DNA from: Roseateles_C aquae
GTDB lineage: Bacteria; Pseudomonadota; Gammaproteobacteria; Burkholderiales; Burkholderiaceae_C
NCBI RefSeq assembly: GCF_032337115.1
Contig: NZ_JAVXZY010000011.1
Location: 62,001-126,000, forward strand
Direction: 5' to 3'
Length of the DNA stretch: 64,000 nt
The first letter of the stretch is position 1, and every line of letters starts with the position of its first letter. The translations under genes were made by a program, and so were the position numbers. Below are positions 17,423-25,634 of the stretch, piece after piece. The notes under the pieces were generated by a model. The model saw nothing but the letters and a program-made list of their open reading frames with translations. It was not told the origin of the DNA and did not search any database.

Positions 17423-18694
17423 TCAATTCGAAATCGCGACGCGCTCGGCGCCATGGAAACTGTCGGCGCCCGAGATGACGACGCGCTCGCCGGCCTTCAG
17501 GCCTTCAAGCACCTCGACCTTGGACAGGCTTTGCACGCCCAGGCGGATGGCGCGCTTGCTGGCCACGCCGTCCTGCAACACATAGGCCCAGCGGCCGCCG
17601 CCCTCTTCGATGAAGCTGCCGCGCGGCAGCGTCAGCACGCGATCACGCTGGTCCAGCAGCACGCTGACCGAGAGGCGCTGGTTCTGGCGCAGCTGCTCGG
17701 GCAGCTTGCCTTCGAAGCGCAGCCGCGCCGCCACCTCGTTATTGACGACCTCGGGCGAGATCGAGCTGACCACGCCCTTCCACTGCTGGCCATTGCCGCT
17801 GATCTTGCCGGGCATGCCGGGCTGCAGCTCGCGGGCGAAGCTCTCGGCCACTTGCATCTGCACTTCCAGTGCGCTCAAGTCCACGACCGACAGCAGCTTG
17901 GCATCCTTGGCCACGCTCATGCGGTCGGTGACGAAGAGCTGGCCGACCTGGCCATCGACCGGCGAGCGCAGGTTCAGCTCGTCGAGCTGGCGCTCCAGAT
18001 CGCGCACCTGCAGCTGCTGGCGCTCAAAGGCCTGGCGCTTGGCGGCCAGCTCGAACTTGGAGGCATCGTCCTTCAGGTTCAGCAGATCGCGGGCCTGCTT
18101 CAGCGCGACCTCGGCGCGGGCCACGCCATCACGGGCCTGCTCGACCTGCATGGCCGCGGTGGCGCCGGCCGCGAAGGCCTGCTGCTGGCGGGCCAGATCG
18201 TTCTTGGCCGTCGTGTGGTTGATCAGCGCGGTATCGAGATTGCTCTGCGCCTGGGCGCGCTGCTGGCGGATATCGGCCTCGGCGCGCAGGGCCTCGCTCT
18301 TCAGCGCGTCGGCGTTGGAACGCTCCTGGGCCAGCCGCGCGACCAGCTCCGGGCTGACCAGCTTGAGCAAGACCTGACCCTTCTTGACCTGGTCGCCGGC
18401 CTGCACCGCCAGCGTCACCGTGCCGGCATTGCCGGCATACAGCGTCGGGCTGACGGCGGCCACCACCTTGCCCTCGCCGGCCACATCGCGCACCAGCGGG
18501 CCGACTTCGGCCGCGGCGACGTTCAGTCGCGAAGCGCTGATCGACTGGCCGATGGACAGGCTGGCGGCCAGCTTGGGCACGCCCCAGGCGGCCAGGCCGA
18601 CGGCAGCCGCCGCACCGGCCCACAGGGCCAGACGACGACGCCCGCCGCGCTGTGGGGTCAGAACCTGGTCTTGGGCAGAGGTATCTCGGATCAT
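17423..18694 (-). CDS. HlyD/MacA-type periplasmic adaptor (membrane fusion protein)
   Basis: A 423-residue adaptor linking inner-membrane permeases to the TolC-type duct. It has one N-terminal transmembrane anchor (LALWAGAAAAVGLAAWGV), a lipoyl-like first half (GNAGTVTLAVQAGDQVKKGQVLLKL), a long coiled coil (about 115-230, alternating Arg/Gln/Ala-rich segments), the second lipoyl half (LRSPVDGQVGQLFV) and beta-barrel domains. It is the first gene of the efflux operon, 18 bp ahead of the ATPase. The ATG at 18694 is chosen because the upstream sequence contains the sigma-54 promoter, whose predicted start of transcription (about 18733) leaves a leader of roughly 40 bases. Confidence 0.92.
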   Translation of the reverse strand: MIRDTSAQDQVLTPQRGGRRRLALWAGAAAAVGLAAWGVPKLAASLSIGQSISASRLNVAAAEVGPLVRDVAGEGKVVAAVSPTLYAGNAGTVTLAVQAGDQVKKGQVLLKLVSPELVARLAQERSNADALKSEALRAEADIRQQRAQAQSNLDTALINHTTAKNDLARQQQAFAAGATAAMQVEQARDGVARAEVALKQARDLLNLKDDASKFELAAKRQAFERQQLQVRDLERQLDELNLRSPVDGQVGQLFVTDRMSVAKDAKLLSVVDLSALEVQMQVAESFARELQPGMPGKISGNGQQWKGVVSSISPEVVNNEVAARLRFEGKLPEQLRQNQRLSVSVLLDQRDRVLTLPRGSFIEEGGGRWAYVLQDGVASKRAIRLGVQSLSKVEVLEGLKAGERVVISGADSFHGAERVAISN

Positions 18695-18743
18695 GGAAGA
18701 GGTGGCTTGGCTGAGCCCGGACAGCGGGCGACGGCCTGAAGAT

Positions 18744-18759
18744 CGCAAGCCTCGTGCCA
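18744..18759 (-). promoter_or_regulatory. Sigma-54 (-24/-12) promoter of the efflux operon
   Basis: On the minus strand TGGCACGAGGCTTGCG matches the sigma-54 consensus TGGCACG-N4-TTGC, with GG and GC exactly 10 bases apart. It is correctly oriented and lies about 50 bases before the adaptor start. The operon encodes an NtrC-type activator, which supports the call. Confidence 0.85.
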
Positions 18760-18824
18760 GCCACGGCAGCCGGTCGTTTTCCTTGTCGATCAATGACTTA
18801 GCGCTTCTAGCCCGGCGGCAAATG

Positions 18825-18873
18825 TGTCCGCGGACAGTGGCCGGACAGGCTGTCCGGACAAGCGCGGCGGACA
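18825..18873. promoter_or_regulatory. Upstream activator sites (TGTCCG/CGGACA boxes) for the efflux operon
   Basis: The region holds the perfect 12-bp palindrome TGTCCGCGGACA (18825-18836), the 10-bp palindrome TGTCCGGACA (18851-18860), an extra half-site CCGGACA just before it, and a further half-site CGGACA at 18868-18873. They lie roughly 70-115 bases upstream of the -24 element, the usual place for enhancer-binding-protein sites. The boxes also face the divergent P450 gene. Binding by the regulator at 8868-10214 is inferred. Confidence 0.75.
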
Positions 18874-18931
18874 TTGTGCACAGCGCGCCCCGCCCGGCCG
18901 GCTACCATCGCCGCAGACCACGGGGAGCCAG

Positions 18932-20395
18932 ATGAACACAATCAGCACCGAGCCCGGCGCCACCGCCTTGCGTCGCTATGAAGACCTGCCCAGCCCGCCG
19001 GCGCTGCCCATCGTCGGCCATCTGCTGTCGCTGGACCGGCCGCGGCTGCACCAGCAGATGGAAGCCTGGGCACGGCAGTACGGGCCGCTGTACCGGCTGC
19101 GCCTGGGGCGCTTCAGGCTGATGGTGGTGGGCGAGCACAAGCTGGTGGCCCAGGTGCTGCGCGACCGCCCCGATGGCTTTCGCCGCACCGAACGGCTGGG
19201 CATGATCTGGACCGAGATGGGCCTGCCGGTCGGCGTCTTCGGCGCCAACGGCGAGGCCTGGGCACGCCAGCGCCGCATGGTCATGGCCAGCTTCGACCCG
19301 GCCCATGTGCGCCACTACTTTCCCTCGATGCTGAAGGTGGCCGAGCGGCTGCGCCGCCGCTGGCAGGGCATGGCCGAGCGCGGCGAAGCCATCCAGCTGC
19401 AGCCGGAGCTGATGCGCTACACGGTGGACACCATCGCCGGCCTGGCCTTTGGCGCCGAGGTCAACACGCTGGAGTCCGACGAGGACATCATCCAGCAGCA
19501 CCTCGACAAGATCTTCCCCGCGCTGTTCCGCCGCATCCTGACCCCGCTGCCCACCTGGCGCTGGTGGCCCAGCCAGGCCGACCGCGAGCTCAAGCAAAGC
19601 ATCCCCGCGGTGCTGGCCGCGGTGGACGGTTTCATCGCCGCCGCCCGCGCCCGCATGGCCGCCGATCCGGCCCGGCGCGAACAGCCCGCCAATCTGTTGG
19701 AGGCGATGATCAAGGCCGCCGACGAGCCCGGCAGCGGCATCCAGGACGGCGATGTGGCCGGCAATGTGCTGACCATGCTGCTGGCCGGCGAGGACACCAC
19801 GGCCAACAGCCTGGCCTGGCTGATCGAGCTGCTCTGGCAGCATCCCGAATGCCTGGCCCGGCTGGAACAGGAACTGGCCACCGAGCTGACTGGCAGCGAA
19901 GCGCCAACGCTGGAACAGCTGGGTCGGCTCGACTACCTGGAAGCCTGCATCCACGAGTCCATGCGGCTCAAGCCGGTGGCGCCGCAGATCCCGCTGCAGG
20001 CGCTGCGCGACACCCAGATCGGCGATGTGCAGGTGCGTGCCGGCCAGATCGTCATCAGCCTGATGCGCAGCGACAGCGTCAGCGAGCAGCACCTCAAGGA
20101 CGCCAGCCGCTTCCTGCCCGAGCGCTGGCTCAGCGCGGGCGGCGACAGCGGCGAGTCCGCCGCGCCTGGGCTGCAAGCCAGCGCCGCCAAGCGCATCGCC
20201 ATGCCCTTCGGCGCCGGCCCGCGCATCTGCCCCGGCCGCTATCTGGCCCTGCTGGAAATGAAGCTGGCCATGGCCACGCTGCTGCGCCACTTCCGCATCG
20301 GCAGCGTCGACACCCCCGACGGCCAAGCCGCCGCCGAGCTGCTGGCCTTCACGATGACGCCGGTGGGCCTGAGCATGCGGCTGAAGCCACGCTGA
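18932..20395 (+). CDS. Cytochrome P450
   Basis: A soluble 487-residue heme monooxygenase. The I-helix oxygen-binding motif AGEDTT is at 285-290, the ExxR pair at Glu342/Arg345 (HESMRLKP), and the heme loop FGAGPRICPG at 426-435 with Cys433 as thiolate ligand. Length and the FGAGPRICPG loop resemble CYP4/CYP102-like bacterial enzymes that act on fatty-acyl or other hydrophobic substrates; substrate cannot be read from sequence. No ferredoxin or reductase is adjacent. GGGGAG six bases before the ATG at 18932 sets the start. It is divergent from the efflux operon and shares its box-containing spacer, so co-regulation is possible but no convincing sigma-54 promoter faces this way. Confidence 0.93.
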   Translation: MNTISTEPGATALRRYEDLPSPPALPIVGHLLSLDRPRLHQQMEAWARQYGPLYRLRLGRFRLMVVGEHKLVAQVLRDRPDGFRRTERLGMIWTEMGLPVGVFGANGEAWARQRRMVMASFDPAHVRHYFPSMLKVAERLRRRWQGMAERGEAIQLQPELMRYTVDTIAGLAFGAEVNTLESDEDIIQQHLDKIFPALFRRILTPLPTWRWWPSQADRELKQSIPAVLAAVDGFIAAARARMAADPARREQPANLLEAMIKAADEPGSGIQDGDVAGNVLTMLLAGEDTTANSLAWLIELLWQHPECLARLEQELATELTGSEAPTLEQLGRLDYLEACIHESMRLKPVAPQIPLQALRDTQIGDVQVRAGQIVISLMRSDSVSEQHLKDASRFLPERWLSAGGDSGESAAPGLQASAAKRIAMPFGAGPRICPGRYLALLEMKLAMATLLRHFRIGSVDTPDGQAAAELLAFTMTPVGLSMRLKPR

Positions 20396-20425
20396 CCGCC
20401 TGACTGCGATCCGCGTGGCCGGCGT

Positions 20426-21331
20426 TCAGGGCGCTGCCACAGGCAGCAAACGCCCCTTGAGCAGCGGATGCCAGAGCCTGGCCTCATGCAGCGGCGTCTG
20501 CGCCGGCAAGTCCGGGTTGGCCAGCACGATCCAGCGGCGTTCGGCCAGGCGGGCGCGGGCCACCGCCGGGCCCAGCACGCGTTCGAACAGCGCGGCAAAG
20601 CTGCCGTCGGCCAGCACCAGCTCCCAGCCGGCATGCAGGCGGCCAAGCAGCTCGGGCCGATGCCGGCCGACGAAGAAGTGCGAGGCCGCCGGATAGGCGA
20701 TCAACCAGTCGTCGAGCACGCGGCAGTCGGGCAGCGGCTCGACGATGGCCTGCGCCTCGGTCACGCCCAGGGCAAACAGGTCGGCGCGACCGCGGCGCAA
20801 GGCTTCGGGGAAGAGCTCCAGCCGCGGCAGGCTTTGCACCTGCAGGCCATTGGCCTGCAGCACCGCCAAATCGGGCCAGCCACTGACCTGGGCGATGCGC
20901 TCGCGGCGCAGTGCCGCCAGATCCGGCAGGGCCGACAGCTCAGCGCTGCGCCGTTTCAGCGCGATGGGCAGCCGCACGCCGAGCAGACCGCGATGCAGGC
21001 AAACGCGCAGCGGCTCGGCCAGCGCCTCGTGCTCGCGCGAGGTCAGCGCGACGGCGAGATCCAGATCGCCGGTGGCCAGCTGCCGGAACGAGCGCGCCTG
21101 GCTCATCGGCGGCTGCTCCATCAAGCGGTAAGGGCCGAACTCCGCCGCGGTCTTGTCGAGCAACAGACGCAGGACTTCCAGCTCGTAGCGAAAGATCGCC
21201 GGCGCGCCCGGGCGCAGGTCGATGCCGTGGCGGATCTCCAGCATGGGCTGGGCGCCGCAGCGCAGTGCCGGCCAGGCCAGCGCGGCGGTCAGCAGGCGCC
21301 GGCGCGGCAACGAGGCAGCAGCGCGGCTCAT
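20426..21331 (-). CDS. Periplasmic substrate-binding-like protein (copy 2 of tandem pair)
   Basis: A 301-residue secreted protein with an Arg-rich signal peptide (SLPRRRLLTAALAWPALRCGA). The fold looks like the type 2 periplasmic-binding (SBP_bac_3-like) superfamily: MLEIRHGIDLRPG, a middle hinge with DLDLAVALTSREHE, and a later PLPDCRVLDDWLIAYPA segment. It is a paralogue of the next gene upstream (21338-22237), 6 bp away, and both share the C-terminal patterns WELVLADGSFAALFE and RLAERRWIVLANPDLP. No transporter permease or kinase is adjacent, so ligand and partner are unknown. Confidence 0.75.
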   Translation of the reverse strand: MSRAAASLPRRRLLTAALAWPALRCGAQPMLEIRHGIDLRPGAPAIFRYELEVLRLLLDKTAAEFGPYRLMEQPPMSQARSFRQLATGDLDLAVALTSREHEALAEPLRVCLHRGLLGVRLPIALKRRSAELSALPDLAALRRERIAQVSGWPDLAVLQANGLQVQSLPRLELFPEALRRGRADLFALGVTEAQAIVEPLPDCRVLDDWLIAYPAASHFFVGRHRPELLGRLHAGWELVLADGSFAALFERVLGPAVARARLAERRWIVLANPDLPAQTPLHEARLWHPLLKGRLLPVAAP

Positions 21332-21337
21332 GCTGAC

Positions 21338-22237
21338 TCAAGCCTTGCCAGCGCGGTAGAGCCGCTCGCGCACCAGCGGATGCCAGAGCCGTTTGTCCTG
21401 CAGCGGCAGGCTGTCCAGCGGCAGATCGGGGTTGTTCAAGGCCAGCCAGCGGCGCTGCGCCAGCCGTGCCCGGGCCACCTCGGGCCCGGCCCATTGCTCG
21501 AACAGCGCAAAAAAGCTGCCGTCGGACAGGGCCAGGTCCCAGCCCTCACGCAGGCGCTCGGCCAGTTCGGGGCGCTTGCTGTTGACGAAAAAGTAGTACA
21601 CCGAGGGGTAGGCCAGCGCCCACTGCTCCAGCACCTTGATGCCACGCATCGGCTCGACGATGCCGTGCGCCTCGTCGGCCGCCAGCGCGAACAGATCGAA
21701 GCGGCCCAGGCGCAGCATGTCCTCGAACAATTCCAGCCGCTGGATGCGCTGCAGCTTGAAGCCATTGCGCTCCAGCACCTGGCTGTCCGGCCAGCTCTCG
21801 ACCTGGGCAAAACGCAGCTGCCGCACGGTGGACAGGTCCGCCACCGCGTCCAGCTCCAGGCGGCGCGCATGCAGACCGATCGGCAGGCGGATGCCGTTGA
21901 GGCCCCGGCGCAGGCAGACACGAATGGGAATGGCTGCCGCTTCACGCGCCTGCGAACTCATGCTGGCCCAGACGTCCAGCTCGCCCTGCTGCAGCTGCAG
22001 CAAAGCCCGGCTTTGCGTGCCCGATTCCACGTGCTGCAGCTGGTAGGCGCCGTGGCGCGGCATTGTCTTGTCCAGCAGCAGCTTGAGAACGGAGAAACGA
22101 TAGCTGCGCGGCTGGCCGAGATCGATCAGGCTGTGGCGGATCAGCTGCGGCTCGGCCGCCCGCGCCGGCGCGCACAGCGAGAGGCCGCCAAGCACTCCCG
22201 CGCTGATCAGCGTGCGCCGCGACGGGCCGAGGCTCAC
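21338..22237 (-). CDS. Periplasmic substrate-binding-like protein (copy 1 of tandem pair)
   Basis: A 299-residue exported paralogue of the previous protein, with signal sequence MSLGPSRRTLISAGVLGG...APARAAEP (twin-Arg, possibly Tat). The binding-protein-like core includes LDVWASMSSQAREAAAIPIRVCLRRGLNGIRLPIGLHAR. No ATG is available; a GTG at 22237 is used because GGAG stands five bases upstream, though GTG at 22243 is also open. It presumably forms a two-gene unit with 20426-21331. Such orphan binding-protein-like pairs may feed a distant transporter or act as signalling modules; neither is shown here. Confidence 0.72.
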   Translation of the reverse strand: MSLGPSRRTLISAGVLGGLSLCAPARAAEPQLIRHSLIDLGQPRSYRFSVLKLLLDKTMPRHGAYQLQHVESGTQSRALLQLQQGELDVWASMSSQAREAAAIPIRVCLRRGLNGIRLPIGLHARRLELDAVADLSTVRQLRFAQVESWPDSQVLERNGFKLQRIQRLELFEDMLRLGRFDLFALAADEAHGIVEPMRGIKVLEQWALAYPSVYYFFVNSKRPELAERLREGWDLALSDGSFFALFEQWAGPEVARARLAQRRWLALNNPDLPLDSLPLQDKRLWHPLVRERLYRAGKA

Positions 22238-22292
22238 AAGCACTCCACGGGCCGGCAGCCCGCCGCATCAGCCTTCGGCGCGGGGCAGATCT

Positions 22293-23114
22293 TCAAGCGC
22301 AATCCTCCAGAAATGCATGGCACAGCGCGATCACCCGCTCGGGCTGATCACGCTGTGGTGAATGGCCGCATTGTTCCAGCGCCAGCACCCGTGCACGGCT
22401 GCAGAGTTTCCCTATCGTCTCGATCTGCGCCAAAGTACCGTATTCGTCATCCACCCCCTGCAGCGCCAGCACCGGGCAGCGGATCGCGGCCACCTCGGCC
22501 TCGATATTCCAGTGTTCAAAATCCGGCCGCAGCCAGGCCTCGTTCCAGCGGTAGAAGGCCAGATCGGCATCGGCGTGCCGACGGGCCAACGCCTCCCGCA
22601 ACTCGCTGCCCGGCGCCTCGTAGGCACGGCGCACCTCGCGCAAGCCCTGCAGCGTCAGCGGCTCGACGAAGAGATGCGGCGCCATCGCCACCACTGCCGC
22701 GACGCGATCGGGAAAGGCCGCTGCAAACAGCAGCGCCAGGCTGGCGCCATCGCTGTGCCCGAACAGCAGCAGGCGCTCTTGCTGCAGGCCCAGCGCATCG
22801 AACAAGGCCGGCAGCTGCTCGCGGGCCTGGCGCTGCAGATAGTCGACCGGCCAGTCGCGCTCGCCGGGCAGCGCCGTGCTGCGGCCATAGCCGGGACGCG
22901 AATAAACCAGGCCGCGGCAACCCAGCGCCTCACACAGCTGCTGCGGGAAATCGCGCCACTGGCCCAGGCTGCCCAGGCCTTCGTGAAGAAACACGATCAG
23001 CGGTGCCGCGGCCCGCGGTGCCGAGGGCTGCAGCCACTGGCATTCGACCTGCAACACCGCCTCAGCCGCCACACCGGGCAGGCGCAAGGCCTGTAAAAAC
23101 GGGGTTTCTGCCAT
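22293..23114 (-). CDS. Alpha/beta hydrolase
   Basis: A 273-residue cytoplasmic hydrolase. The nucleophile elbow is GHSDGAS, the oxyanion region FLHEGLGSLGQW follows strand 3, the acid is likely in QGVDDEYG and the catalytic His in CGHSPQRDQPERV. The last two segments resemble the alpha/beta hydrolases annotated as esterases or C-C bond hydrolases. The ATG at 23114 is preferred over a GTG two codons upstream. It reads in the same direction as the binding-protein pair but is separated by 55 bp. Substrate unknown. Confidence 0.88.
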   Translation of the reverse strand: MAETPFLQALRLPGVAAEAVLQVECQWLQPSAPRAAAPLIVFLHEGLGSLGQWRDFPQQLCEALGCRGLVYSRPGYGRSTALPGERDWPVDYLQRQAREQLPALFDALGLQQERLLLFGHSDGASLALLFAAAFPDRVAAVVAMAPHLFVEPLTLQGLREVRRAYEAPGSELREALARRHADADLAFYRWNEAWLRPDFEHWNIEAEVAAIRCPVLALQGVDDEYGTLAQIETIGKLCSRARVLALEQCGHSPQRDQPERVIALCHAFLEDCA

Positions 23115-23207
23115 GCGCACGATTGTGCAGGGCCGACACGAGTCTGCGCGGCCTTGCCCCTGCGCCAGCCGCTACATTGCGCACATCACCTAGCTCTGCC
23201 CGCGCCC

Positions 23208-23696
23208 ATGATCCACACCGAACGCATGACAGCCCGCCTTGATGGCGATTTCGTCGTCTTCCTGATCGGCATGCGCATCAACAAGCCGCTGCGGGTCGAC
23301 AAATGGTGGCCCGCAGCCAGCGCCATGCCGCGGATGATCCGCGAGCTGAGCCGCCAGCCGGAGCTGGGCTTTCTGCACGCCGAGATGTGGTTCTCGCGCA
23401 CCATCATCCTGGTCCAGTACTGGCGCTCGATGGAGCAATTGCTGAGCTATGCGCACCAGCGCAATGCCGCCCATCTGCCGGCCTGGCAGGCCTTCAATCA
23501 GAAGGTGGGTAGCGATGGCAGCGTCGGCATCTGGCACGAAACCTATCTGGCCGGCCCCGGGCGCTACGAGAACGTCTACGTCAATATGCCGGCCTTCGGC
23601 CTGGGCCGCGCCGGCAGTCTGGTGGAGGCGCGCGGCGAACTGAAATCGGCCAGCGGTCGGATGCAAGCCGGGGCCGCCGAGTCCAAGCCGGACTGA
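23208..23696 (+). CDS. DUF4188 protein (monooxygenase-like)
   Basis: A 162-residue cytoplasmic protein. It begins MIHTERMTARLDGDFVVFLIGMRINKPLRVDKW and contains HAEMWFSRTIILVQYWRS, YVNMPAFGLG and an aromatic-rich centre, matching the DUF4188 family, which has a ferredoxin-like dimeric alpha/beta-barrel fold and is sometimes called phenylacetaldoxime-dehydratase-like. The upstream open stretch is not used because the conserved part starts at this ATG. It is divergent from the hydrolase. Function unknown. Confidence 0.75.
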   Translation: MIHTERMTARLDGDFVVFLIGMRINKPLRVDKWWPAASAMPRMIRELSRQPELGFLHAEMWFSRTIILVQYWRSMEQLLSYAHQRNAAHLPAWQAFNQKVGSDGSVGIWHETYLAGPGRYENVYVNMPAFGLGRAGSLVEARGELKSASGRMQAGAAESKPD

Positions 23697-23880
23697 GCCT
23701 CCTGCAGCTGATCATTGGCCATGGCAGGTCTGCACACCTCGGCCGCCACTGGCCCGCAAGCAAAGCAATGGTTTAGTTGCTAGTACTAAAAGTGATGGTG
23801 TTGACATCAATAAATCGCCCAGCGCCTTCAAGATCGCCAGACCGGCATGTGCCGGTTCCACCACGAGAGGAGATCGATCT

Positions 23881-25131
23881 ATGAAGCTGCTGAGCACGAG
23901 CACCCCGCTGCCGCATGATGATGTGGCGCAACGCCGTGATTTCCTGCGCCGCAGTCTGATCGGGGCCGGCATGGTCTCGATTGGTCCGGCGAGCGCATGG
24001 GCTCAAGGACTTCCGGCGCTGCCGGCCAACCCGTCCAGCGGCGGTGCGCTGCAAGCCATCGGCTCGCTGTTGGCGATCGGCCCTCTGCAGGCCCCCGACG
24101 CCAATGGCCTGCGTCTGCCCTCAGGATTCAGCTCGCGCCTGATCGCACGCAGCGGCCAGAAGGTGAGCAACACCGGCTACAGCTGGCACAGCACGCCCGA
24201 TGGCGGCGCCTGCCTGCCACGCAGCGGCGGCGGCTGGATTTATATCTCGAACTGCGAACTCGATGGCGGCAAGGGCGGCGCCTCGGCCATTCAGTTCGAC
24301 ACCAACGGCGGCATCCTGAGCGCCTATTCGATCTGCAGCGGCAGCAACCGCAACTGTGTGGGCGGCATGACACCCTGGGGCAGCTGGCTGTCCTGCGAAG
24401 AGGTCGACCGCGGCCGGGTGATCGAATGCGATCCCTATGGCGTCAAGGCGCCGGTGGTGCGCAATGCGCTGGGTTGGTTCGACCACGAGGCGCTGGCCTT
24501 TGACAGCCGGACCGGCTACATCTATCTGACCGAGGACAAGAGCGACGGTCGCTTCTACCGCTTCCGCCCGGCCAAGGCCAATGACCTCAGTGCCGGCACG
24601 CTGGAAGTGGCCAAGCGGGTCGGTAGCGCGGCGCCATACAGCCTGCAATGGCTGACCGTCCCCACGCCCAACCCCAGCAGTTCCGGCACCCGTACGCGCA
24701 GGCAGGTCAGCGGCAGTTCGAGCTTCAACGGCGGTGAGGGCTGCTGGTTCCACAACGGCGTCGTCTACTTCACGACCAAGGGCGACAACCGCGTCTGGGC
24801 CTATGAGACCGCCGCCAACCGCCTGGACATTCTTTACGACGACAACACCTCGAACAATCCGGTACTCACCGGTGTCGACAACGTCATCGTCTCCCAGCTG
24901 GGCGATGTCTATGTGGCCGAAGACGGTGGCGATATGCAGATCTGCGTGATACGCCCCAGTGGCGAGGTTGCACCGATCGTCAAACTCGAAGGCCACAACC
25001 AGAGCGAGATGACAGGCATCGCCTTCAGCCCCGACGGCACACGGCTGTATTTCAGCTCCCAGCGCGGCACCACGGGCAGCGGCAGCGGTGGCATGACCTT
25101 TGAGATACGCGGGCCCTTCCTGTCGATCTGA
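23881..25131 (+). CDS. PhoX-like (DUF839) exported phosphatase
   Basis: A 416-residue protein with a Tat signal (QRRDFLRRSLIGAG) ending near AWAQ. The mature protein shows the DUF839/PhoX beta-propeller pattern: GSWLSCEEVDRG, WFDHEALAFDSRTGYIYLTEDKSD, YRFRPAKAN, GCWFHNGVVYFTTKGDNRVW, TGVDNVIVSQLGDVYVAEDGGD and GIAFSPDGTRLYFSSQRG. PhoX enzymes are calcium/iron-dependent periplasmic alkaline phosphatases. At 416 residues this is shorter than classic PhoX (often over 500), so phosphatase activity is likely but not certain. Good ribosome-binding site AGAGGAG. Upstream, TTGACA at 23801 and an inverted repeat TTTAGT/ACTAAA at 23772-23790 may belong to its promoter. Confidence 0.82.
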   Translation: MKLLSTSTPLPHDDVAQRRDFLRRSLIGAGMVSIGPASAWAQGLPALPANPSSGGALQAIGSLLAIGPLQAPDANGLRLPSGFSSRLIARSGQKVSNTGYSWHSTPDGGACLPRSGGGWIYISNCELDGGKGGASAIQFDTNGGILSAYSICSGSNRNCVGGMTPWGSWLSCEEVDRGRVIECDPYGVKAPVVRNALGWFDHEALAFDSRTGYIYLTEDKSDGRFYRFRPAKANDLSAGTLEVAKRVGSAAPYSLQWLTVPTPNPSSSGTRTRRQVSGSSSFNGGEGCWFHNGVVYFTTKGDNRVWAYETAANRLDILYDDNTSNNPVLTGVDNVIVSQLGDVYVAEDGGDMQICVIRPSGEVAPIVKLEGHNQSEMTGIAFSPDGTRLYFSSQRGTTGSGSGGMTFEIRGPFLSI

Positions 25132-25147
25132 GGCGCGTACCTGAAGC

Positions 25148-25181
25148 GCCATGGACGGGCTGTCAGGCCCTTGTCCATGGC
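25148..25181 (+). terminator. Hairpin after PhoX-like gene, possible terminator
   Basis: GCCATGGAC pairs with GTCCATGGC, with an inner GGGC/GCCC stem, just 17 bp after the PhoX-like stop codon. There is no T-tract, so it may instead block exonucleases or act with Rho. Confidence 0.45.
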
Positions 25182-25295
25182 AGTCTGCGGCACTGACGGC
25201 GCTTGAGCGGGGTGCCGCGCATCACTTCCCGCAGGGCAAAGACGGTGCCGCATACTTGCCCTCCCTTCAACAGATGTGATCCGGTACCACGCCCC

Positions 25296-25634
25296 ATGTA
25301 CAGCTCGACCTTCATCTTCGCCAGCGGCCAGTTCGACGAGGACTTTCACCGCATCGACCAGGACATCGCCGCCTTTGCGCGCGCCATCCCCGGCTATCTG
25401 GGCGAAGAGAGCTGGACCAATGCCGAGACCGGCCTGGTCTCCAACGTGTACTACTGGGACTCGCTGCAGGCCTTGCAGCAGTTGGTTCAGCACCCGCGCC
25501 ACCAGCAGGCCAAGTCGCGCCAGGGCGAGTGGTTGGCCGGCTACCAGGTGGTCATCTCACAGGTACTGCGCCGCTATGGCGATGGCAAGATCGCCGCGCA
25601 ACTGCCGGCTGCGCTGAGCGAGGCCGAACGATGA
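25296..25634 (+). CDS. Antibiotic-biosynthesis-monooxygenase-like protein (ABM fold)
   Basis: A 112-residue ferredoxin-like alpha/beta-barrel protein (MYSSTFIFASGQFDEDFHRID...VSNVYYWDSLQALQQLVQH). ABM-family proteins include cofactor-free monooxygenases for quinone or polyketide substrates and heme-degrading enzymes; which this is cannot be told. It starts the coupled cassette: its stop overlaps the ATG of the methyltransferase by four bases (ATGA at 25631). The start at 25296 is used because conserved residues begin there; an upstream in-frame stretch has poor coding character. Confidence 0.8.
   Translation: MYSSTFIFASGQFDEDFHRIDQDIAAFARAIPGYLGEESWTNAETGLVSNVYYWDSLQALQQLVQHPRHQQAKSRQGEWLAGYQVVISQVLRRYGDGKIAAQLPAALSEAER

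Noticed and set aside
16700..18739. Plus-strand reading frame of 679 codons across the ATPase and adaptor genes
   Set aside because: Both antisense genes have clear motifs (LSGGQ, lipoyl halves); the plus-strand translation is repetitive with no motif and no ribosome-binding site.
18860..18885. Possible sigma-54 promoter facing the P450 gene (GGCGGACATTGTGC)
   Set aside because: Spacing fits but the -24 and -12 bases match the consensus poorly and it overlaps an activator half-site.
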